This document shows positions 33,421 to 39,504 of a stretch of 39,504 nucleotides of DNA, piece by piece. Within the stretch, counting starts at the first letter, position 1; each line of letters opens with the position of its first letter. Source of the stretch: a virus; the IMG/VR virus record IMGVR_UViG_3300020442_002616, positions 1 to 39,504 of that record; one strand, 5' to 3'. The notes beneath the pieces were generated by a model. It worked only from the letters and a program-made list of their open reading frames with translations, did not search any database and was not told where the DNA came from. The translations under genes were made by a program, and so were the position numbers.

Positions 33421-36400
33421 TTTAGAGAACCATAAGTATAGCACAATACCTACTACTGGTGCTATCACGCCCACCACAGATTGGCCAAAAAACCATGTGT
33501 TACCACAAGGGAAAAATGGCTCATTATCTACAGGTGGCTGGACGGATAATGCACAAGGCTTTATACAGCAGACGTTCTTAGGTGCATCAATAACTGACTT
33601 CAATATTAATGCTGGTTTTGGAGACACTAGCTCTACCCTTTCCGTAAAACTAGTAAATGATGAATTTAATTTATCTGATGGTACTGCCGCAGGTTTTGGC
33701 GATGACCCATATCATAGCGGTGCTTGGCTAGAAGCAAACAACAATGCACTTGTCGGTAAGGGCGGGGACATGTTTGCACCACCCATTCCCGGTAGTCCAG
33801 TTTTCTTTAAATTTGGTAAGAATCCCGCCAGTGTTGAGCAAGCGTTCAGGAAAACTTTTGATGATCTATATGGAATTAGAACCCTTCCAAAAGAAAGCGG
33901 TTTTCCGGTTAGATCTTACAAAGAACCACTCGATTTAGCTGAAGAGAATCTAAAACCCTATGAATTTGTTGACCTGCAAAACAAGGTTATAATTGATAAG
34001 TCTAGATTATGGAGGTATGATGACTCCTTCGAGACTTACGATAGAGGTAGAAATCACTTTAACTTTGGTGGAATTTTACAAAGCTACACGCAAAACAAAA
34101 GTAGTGCGGGTGCCCCGATCTATAGTGTAAATGTGAGTGACCCAAGAGAGATCCTCTCAAACGCAGTGATGTTATTTAATAACTATCAAGGGTCAACATT
34201 TAATAATAAAAATCTGTTTAATATATACGGTTTTCTAGAATATGACCCCTCAAGTAAACTTCTTCAGGATTTAAACGGTAGAGCACTAGGCAAGGGAATA
34301 GTTGCAAAAAGCACTTCAGGGGTTTTAGGAGAAACTCTATATAGAGGCGAAAGAGATTTGACCATCGGGATTGATGACCCCGGCTTTGGTCTTCAGCCGG
34401 ACGTTGACGTGATGGTGGTCACTGAGTATCTCCCAGATACCAACGGAATTGTTTCAAAAGAACTTAAAAAAATTACTGTAAACCTAAAAGACGAGTATAA
34501 TTTTCCTAAAGTCGATTTTGGGAATTACATTCCTGGTCTAGACAGTCTTCCAGAGTTTTTTCCTGTAACCGGCCAAGGGTTTTCTCGCCGCAGTGATAGG
34601 GGTATACCGTTCTACAGAGTTAAGCAGGCTATAACTGCGTTGTTTGAATACAACGGGGACTTACCGGAAGAATATGTAGAAGCCGGATTTGGTGGTGTTA
34701 TCAACTTTAGGGGCTTCAATTATGTTGTAGATTTTAGTGGTATACCAGTAGAAAGAATACCACTTTTATATTACATGGACTTTGACCAACTAGACATGCT
34801 GAGTTTTGCCCAAGAGCTTTGCGATATAATTAGTCATGAATTGTACGTTACACTGTTACCAGTTATAGACCACCCCGCCTCCCAAATATTATATGAAAGA
34901 AATCTGTCCTTCGCTAAATCAGGACAACCAGAGAAAATGGTTGCTGGCATCATTAGGATTGATGCGATTGACAAGACACAGCAACCTAGATACGGTGCTA
35001 TTAAATCATATATAGACCAGTTAGACGCCAGAGGTATTTCTGTAGAAAACCAAGATGTCGGATTTGAGTTATCTAACGTCACTACAGACAAGTTTGTGGT
35101 TGGCGGTCAAAAGGTTGATATGTACTTGTTTAACAATAATAAAGACAGGGATGACCTAGCACAACGAAGACTTGAGGCTGGAATTGATCAGACTGAAGTA
35201 GAAAGGTTAAGAAAAGACCAGTGGCACATCTCCACTCAGCTTTGCCAACAGTTTTTACCTTTCTATGGCTTTATAGGTAAAGACAAAGCACTCTCAATAC
35301 CAAAAGGTTTTGGACCTTATCAACAAATTGTTCTTGATACTGATGGCTTAGATGCGTTTGGGGTTGGAAAATATTATATTACCACAGAAATGGAGCTTAG
35401 AGCGGCACTAGTTTCATTTGACAGATGGAAAGAGTTTCTTTTATCTTACAACGAAACCTACGTACAGGATGTTTCTCAGTATGGTGCTACTTATGCTGCT
35501 CTGGGTGGACAAGGTGGAAACGACGATATAAACAAAGCACTTCAGAATTGGAGAGAGCTTCTTGGCGTTCAGCCGGGCGATCCCCTAGACTTGGCAACGG
35601 CAGGTTTTGCAGAAAGAAAGTTTGCTGTTTCTGTACCACGCTCCGTTTGGAATAATCCAGATAAACCGTACATGGGTAAAGATAACCTTCCAGCAAGCCC
35701 TTGTGATCCACCTTTTGGTTATCCCCTTTACTATAAAAGAGCACAAAAAATTGGAATCCCTGAAGCCGGTGTTGTTGAAATTCAAAATGCCGTCACCAAG
35801 GTTGTTACCGACGTGGAAAATTTATCTAATGCCTCCAACGAACTTGGTAATTATGTTAGCCAACAAAAAGATGAAGCCTCGGCACGGATAGAGTTTTTCA
35901 AAAAGAAGCTATCTAGGTTTGTTAACAACTGGAAGCGTGGAAATCCTGTTTTAGCAGATACTGACCAATACACGCAAAACCCTGAGTATAAAAGTCTTAA
36001 AAAATCTATAGACGATGCGAAAAAGTTTTATAATGACTATAAGACCCGCATAAATAGCCTTGATAAAAAGGCTAAAAAAAGAATAGCTGCAACTAGAAAC
36101 GCTCTAGGCGTAACAGATAAAAATGGCAAACCTAAAGACACACCTTTAAGTAGAATGATAGCCAACCTACCGTCTACTGCCAAGTTCCACCTCAAAAACG
36201 CACAAAAGGTCTACAACTTCATTAAGAAGGTTGCTGAAGAAAACTTAGGCAAAAAATATCTTGTTAAAATTCCCAAGGTTTGTAACGCTAGATACCAGAA
36301 TGACGTTGTAATGTACAACGAGCCTACCGTTAACATAGCGGCTGGGCCATTTGGATTTAGACCAGAACCCATCAATTCCGGCACGACGTTTGTCAACACC

Positions 36401-38680
36401 GCTGGCTTTCAGCAGCAAATCAACCAGTATTCTCATAGATTCGGTCCAAACCAGCCCTTTGAGCACTACCTAGACTACAAGATCGACACTGCGTCTGGAG
36501 TGTGGATGGGCAAGACAAATTCTGCTGGAGTATCTGCTTGGGGTGGTACAAGTTATAATGACAACTACTCTTTTGGTGCCTTAAAATGTAACTTTAATCC
36601 ATTTTCAGAAAACTGGGAATACAACTACAAACCAGAACCTCAAGGTGGATTTTTTGACTTTTCTTTGTTTGGTCCTACTTTGTTATCAAAAGCTAAGGTT
36701 AGTCATGGGGATGCCAACTCTTTACAGGGTGATGCGATAGATCCCAACACTCTACCGTTAGGGGCTAGACAGGGACTGTTCCCAGTTGACACTATGGCCA
36801 TCATAGAAGATAGTAATAGAATAAAGTGCTTCGCAAAGTATGATAACAGCCACTTCTTAGACTTCGCTGGAGTTTCTCCTGATGATCTCACGCAGCAATC
36901 CATTGACAAGGCGGGTAATATTGTTCCAGACATTATGCAATCCCTACCCAATACTAATCCGGATAAGAGATTAGCGTTTGATACAATAGCTGCCCAAGAA
37001 GATGCAAATAGCTTACTAGATAGACAAAGACCCTCTATAGCTTTCGTCAAGTGCGATCTAGACGAAGATTTCTATATGCCTCCTAAATTTAAAATGCAAG
37101 AAGTTGACGTTTATGGAAATGATTATGTGATGTCTATTTCGGAACCAGCATTTGATATTGTGGAAACTAAAGACGACAACGGTTGCCCAGCTCATGAGTT
37201 TCAAGTTAGAAGAGCCACGCCAATTTTTCAAGTTGCTGATAGCGGCGGTTTAGACGGTCAAAAATATACAGATGTGTTCTACAACTCAACGCTCCCTTCC
37301 GGAGGAGAAATAATATCTAATAAGCAGGATTTAGACCCTAACCATGTCTATGCTTTGATAACAGTACCGGGTAGAATAAAGTCCACGATAGATCAGCGGT
37401 GGGCCTCTGGACCGATGAAGGCGTTTAACACCGTACAGATAGAGAATATCTTGACGGCAGATGTTACTAGACACGAGGCGTTTATAAGACCGGCTTTTCC
37501 CGAGTTGGAAGACAAAGTTATTGCCTGTCAGTCTCGTGAAGACCAATGGGGGTCAACTGGCTTTGCTACGATAACGCAGGCTTTAGCATCGGGTGCGGCT
37601 AAAGGATTCATCGGTGCCCATCAATCAAAAAGAAATGAGCGTGCTCCATTTGACCCAGAACTTGGAAACTGGTTCCCCGGTCAGCCAGAAGACTACGTTG
37701 AACTTTCTTTTACACAATTAAATCAAGCACAGCAAGCTCAAAGAGACGTGATGAAAGGCGTTGCCCTCAATAGTCCAGAAGGCAATCTTTCATTTATCCA
37801 GCCGTCCCCAATTTATCCAAGCATGGTTGCCCTCCCCCTAATGTCGATGGAAAGGTGCTATGGACCTTGGTTGTCTGCGGCTGCCTTAAATCCGTTTAAT
37901 CCTAGACAGAGATATACAGACGTAGGAGGCAAAATTGAGTTTATCAAGGACGAGAATCTCACCCCTTGGAACTATGCAGGATATCAATTACTAAACGAAG
38001 CTGGAAGATTACAAGCAGACTTTTCTAATAGTTTACTTCTTGTTAGTGAGCGTGGAGGTTTTGTTTATCCAGATGCACCAACAGGTATAGCGATAGCTAC
38101 AGCCCTGCAAAATGAAGGACCATTAATTACTTCAATAGGTGTTAGCGTTGGGGCCGGTGGTATTAAAACAACTGTTAAGCTTGACCTATATACTGCACAA
38201 TATGGAAAACTACAAAAACAAAAAGAAGGAGCTATTTCACAGATAGCAAGGGAAAGACAAAAGGTTATTGACCAAAACAATAGTGCCATAAGAAGAGGTT
38301 TAGGAAAACGTAATGGCAATAAAGATCTCGTTGGTTCATTATTAGCGACCGGCGGCAGTGCAATCAAGAAACTAGCCTCAGACAATGCAGACTTCTTCTC
38401 TGATTTTGAGATGGGTAAGAAACCAACGATGAATATTGTTGTTGATGAAGTCAGTGCTGCGGTATTGTCGGACGAAGAATTGAGAGGTAGACTTTCTGCA
38501 ATTCCAGAGGAGCTTGATATGGCTGCAAAATTAAATGAAAATGCTGTAGGAAGTTTTTCAGACTTTGTAATTGGCGTGGGTGGAGATCACGATGATCCAG
38601 ATATGGCTAGCCCAGAGTATAACCATTTCCCCGCAATCAATGAAATGCTCAATCCAGATTCGGAACACTTAAGTAGTTAG
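33413..38680 (+). CDS. Large baseplate / tail-hub candidate (1755 aa)
   Basis: ATG overlaps the preceding gene by eight bases and has GGAGAAGGAG upstream. The N-terminal region (QTFLGASITDFNINAGFGDT, then STLSVKLVND, then PPIPGSPVFFKFG) reads like the first beta domain of hub proteins: a ring domain defining how the protein starts the tail. Residues about 790-910 form a charged coiled coil (ARIEFFKKKLSRFVNNWKR...INSLDKKAKKRIAATRN). The C-terminal third contains ITSIGVSVGAGGIKTTVKLD, then YTAQYGKLQKQKEGAISQIA, a beta-turn-helix pattern found near the ends of several large phage hub proteins. No lysozyme or peptidase motif was recognised. Role in nucleating the tail and contacting the cell is inferred from position, size and these patterns. 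Confidence 0.65.
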   Translation: MGNLENHKYSTIPTTGAITPTTDWPKNHVLPQGKNGSLSTGGWTDNAQGFIQQTFLGASITDFNINAGFGDTSSTLSVKLVNDEFNLSDGTAAGFGDDPYHSGAWLEANNNALVGKGGDMFAPPIPGSPVFFKFGKNPASVEQAFRKTFDDLYGIRTLPKESGFPVRSYKEPLDLAEENLKPYEFVDLQNKVIIDKSRLWRYDDSFETYDRGRNHFNFGGILQSYTQNKSSAGAPIYSVNVSDPREILSNAVMLFNNYQGSTFNNKNLFNIYGFLEYDPSSKLLQDLNGRALGKGIVAKSTSGVLGETLYRGERDLTIGIDDPGFGLQPDVDVMVVTEYLPDTNGIVSKELKKITVNLKDEYNFPKVDFGNYIPGLDSLPEFFPVTGQGFSRRSDRGIPFYRVKQAITALFEYNGDLPEEYVEAGFGGVINFRGFNYVVDFSGIPVERIPLLYYMDFDQLDMLSFAQELCDIISHELYVTLLPVIDHPASQILYERNLSFAKSGQPEKMVAGIIRIDAIDKTQQPRYGAIKSYIDQLDARGISVENQDVGFELSNVTTDKFVVGGQKVDMYLFNNNKDRDDLAQRRLEAGIDQTEVERLRKDQWHISTQLCQQFLPFYGFIGKDKALSIPKGFGPYQQIVLDTDGLDAFGVGKYYITTEMELRAALVSFDRWKEFLLSYNETYVQDVSQYGATYAALGGQGGNDDINKALQNWRELLGVQPGDPLDLATAGFAERKFAVSVPRSVWNNPDKPYMGKDNLPASPCDPPFGYPLYYKRAQKIGIPEAGVVEIQNAVTKVVTDVENLSNASNELGNYVSQQKDEASARIEFFKKKLSRFVNNWKRGNPVLADTDQYTQNPEYKSLKKSIDDAKKFYNDYKTRINSLDKKAKKRIAATRNALGVTDKNGKPKDTPLSRMIANLPSTAKFHLKNAQKVYNFIKKVAEENLGKKYLVKIPKVCNARYQNDVVMYNEPTVNIAAGPFGFRPEPINSGTTFVNTAGFQQQINQYSHRFGPNQPFEHYLDYKIDTASGVWMGKTNSAGVSAWGGTSYNDNYSFGALKCNFNPFSENWEYNYKPEPQGGFFDFSLFGPTLLSKAKVSHGDANSLQGDAIDPNTLPLGARQGLFPVDTMAIIEDSNRIKCFAKYDNSHFLDFAGVSPDDLTQQSIDKAGNIVPDIMQSLPNTNPDKRLAFDTIAAQEDANSLLDRQRPSIAFVKCDLDEDFYMPPKFKMQEVDVYGNDYVMSISEPAFDIVETKDDNGCPAHEFQVRRATPIFQVADSGGLDGQKYTDVFYNSTLPSGGEIISNKQDLDPNHVYALITVPGRIKSTIDQRWASGPMKAFNTVQIENILTADVTRHEAFIRPAFPELEDKVIACQSREDQWGSTGFATITQALASGAAKGFIGAHQSKRNERAPFDPELGNWFPGQPEDYVELSFTQLNQAQQAQRDVMKGVALNSPEGNLSFIQPSPIYPSMVALPLMSMERCYGPWLSAAALNPFNPRQRYTDVGGKIEFIKDENLTPWNYAGYQLLNEAGRLQADFSNSLLLVSERGGFVYPDAPTGIAIATALQNEGPLITSIGVSVGAGGIKTTVKLDLYTAQYGKLQKQKEGAISQIARERQKVIDQNNSAIRRGLGKRNGNKDLVGSLLATGGSAIKKLASDNADFFSDFEMGKKPTMNIVVDEVSAAVLSDEELRGRLSAIPEELDMAAKLNENAVGSFSDFVIGVGGDHDDPDMASPEYNHFPAINEMLNPDSEHLSS

Positions 38681-38689
38681 GAGAGGAAT

Positions 38690-39504
38690 ATGACTAGTCC
38701 ATTTACAACACCAAATATCAAATCGCCAGAGCGTGATTTTCATATTATAAAAACTGATCACCCGTATATGCGTGCTATAGGTTTAGGCGTATTTACAACT
38801 GGGGATTTCATCGCTTGGATGAACCAAAGAAAACCTGACAATCCAGGTGTTTATAAAAATAGACACCTTATTCGCGGCTTAGTTGATGACGATGGTAATG
38901 CTATTGCAAACCCATTTGACGTTGTGCTTGGGGTAGATAACGAGGATGATACTGACGATGAAGGCAACAAAGCTTGGGGGTCTTGGCTTGGCTGGAGGCG
39001 AGATAGAGGTACTGGCCGCTACGAAAAACAATATGTTGATAGTTGGAACTGGTCGTTTGAAGGAGCAGACATAACTTACACCGATGCAGACTTATTCTAC
39101 TGGCCACATTGGAGCTTAAATGGACTAGTCTCTGATGGCGTTGAAATAGTAAGTCAGACAGACACTAGTATCGTTCTTCATATTGATGACGTTGCTGACT
39201 CAAACAATGTTTTAACACAAGTAGAAGAATTAAAAACCCCAAGTAAAATAGTAAACATCATACAGTTAAACAGATTTATAAATGACTTTAAACTGGAACT
39301 CCCCAAGTCCGACTGGAAAAAAACAAATTTTGATCACTTAAAAATATTAGCAACAGATAAATACATTACGGACATAAAGGGAAGTAAGTTTGGTTATGTT
39401 GACTTTTACGCCGATATTACGTTTGTTTTTGATTTAGCGGAAGGCGGCATACAGTGCGACAAAACAGACAGAGTGAACTTTAGATTATATCTCTACGATG
39501 ATGC
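38690..39504 (+). CDS. Unrecognised virion-region protein (3' truncated, 271+ aa)
   Basis: ATG at 38690 follows AGGAGAGG nine bases after the previous stop, and the frame stays open to the right edge. The visible product begins MTSPFTTPNIKSPERDFHII and is rich in Asp, Trp and aromatic residues, with GLGVFTTGDFIAWMNQRKP, a run of acidic residues (about 70-95), a Trp-rich stretch (WGSWLGWRRD, WNWSFEG, YWPHWSLNG) and later helical and beta segments. No family was recognised. It is co-directional with and close to the hub gene, so it is likely another tail-tip or baseplate component. Confidence 0.65.
   Translation, partial: MTSPFTTPNIKSPERDFHIIKTDHPYMRAIGLGVFTTGDFIAWMNQRKPDNPGVYKNRHLIRGLVDDDGNAIANPFDVVLGVDNEDDTDDEGNKAWGSWLGWRRDRGTGRYEKQYVDSWNWSFEGADITYTDADLFYWPHWSLNGLVSDGVEIVSQTDTSIVLHIDDVADSNNVLTQVEELKTPSKIVNIIQLNRFINDFKLELPKSDWKKTNFDHLKILATDKYITDIKGSKFGYVDFYADITFVFDLAEGGIQCDKTDRVNFRLYLYDD

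Noticed and set aside
4720-38680. Recoding of TGA, because the 14 complete main genes stop only with TAA or TAG
   Set aside because: All frames are full length with standard stops and no in-frame TGA is needed; the sample is small and the bias can be due to composition.
1-39504. CRISPR arrays, tRNA genes, IS elements, att sites or an integrase
   Set aside because: No direct-repeat/spacer pattern, cloverleaf with CCA end, transposase or integrase motif was found while reading; apparent repeats are protein-level and inside coding sequence.

Overview
The window is a continuous piece of a tailed-bacteriophage (Caudoviricetes) virion-structure region. Every convincing gene lies on the plus strand. 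Genes are packed with gaps of a few bases or with TAATG / 8-base overlaps, nearly all have purine-rich Shine-Dalgarno sites, and no tRNA, integrase, IS element, CRISPR array or metabolic gene is visible. The DNA is moderately AT-rich. The very large structural proteins (2362, 4365 and 1755 residues) and long adhesin-like repeats suggest a large-genome, probably environmental, phage. The host cannot be named from this sequence. No sheath gene is visible between the neck genes and the tail tube, so a long flexible (siphovirus-like) tail is the simplest reading, but a sheath encoded elsewhere is not excluded.

Layout: (1) 1-4726, 3' part of a giant fibre/adhesin gene with two blocks of YadA-head-like beta-roll repeats; its start is off the left edge. 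(2) 4779-7077, four small to medium genes ending in neck / tail-completion / tail-terminator candidates, translationally coupled. (3) 7137-8336, probable major tail tube protein built from two copies of the same fold. (4) 8337-8469, the only sizeable non-coding leader, holding a terminator-like hairpin, a second hairpin, a 17-codon upstream ORF with its own ribosome site, and an inverted repeat enclosing the next gene's start. (5) 8470-10752, three genes in the tail-assembly-chaperone position; the first and third are colinear paralogues. (6) 10793-17881, a 2362-residue tape measure protein that appears to carry an embedded nuclease-like module and a zinc-metallopeptidase-like module, three DTVPAMLTPGEFV motifs and several hydrophobic segments. 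(7) 17883-30980, a single 13.1-kb gene for a 4365-residue tail protein with a LamG-like lectin region, MNLY beta repeats, and seven FG-GAP-type blades split four plus three by about 1100 residues of other domains. (8) 30980-38680, three coupled genes for tail-tip/hub candidates. (9) 38690 to the right edge, the 5' part of an unrecognised gene.

Working model (inference): the tube polymerises around the tape measure with help from the chaperone-like proteins; the 575- and 1755-residue proteins form the distal hub; the 4365-residue protein and the YadA-like fibre provide the surface for binding cell envelope or glycans; the tape measure's enzymatic-looking modules would be delivered with or act before the genome. 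The most unusual elements are the tape measure's embedded modules, the split propeller in the giant protein, the regulatory leader before the chaperone genes, and an Ala-Ser-Gly / Ser-Gly-hydrophobic micro-motif scattered through many of the structural proteins.
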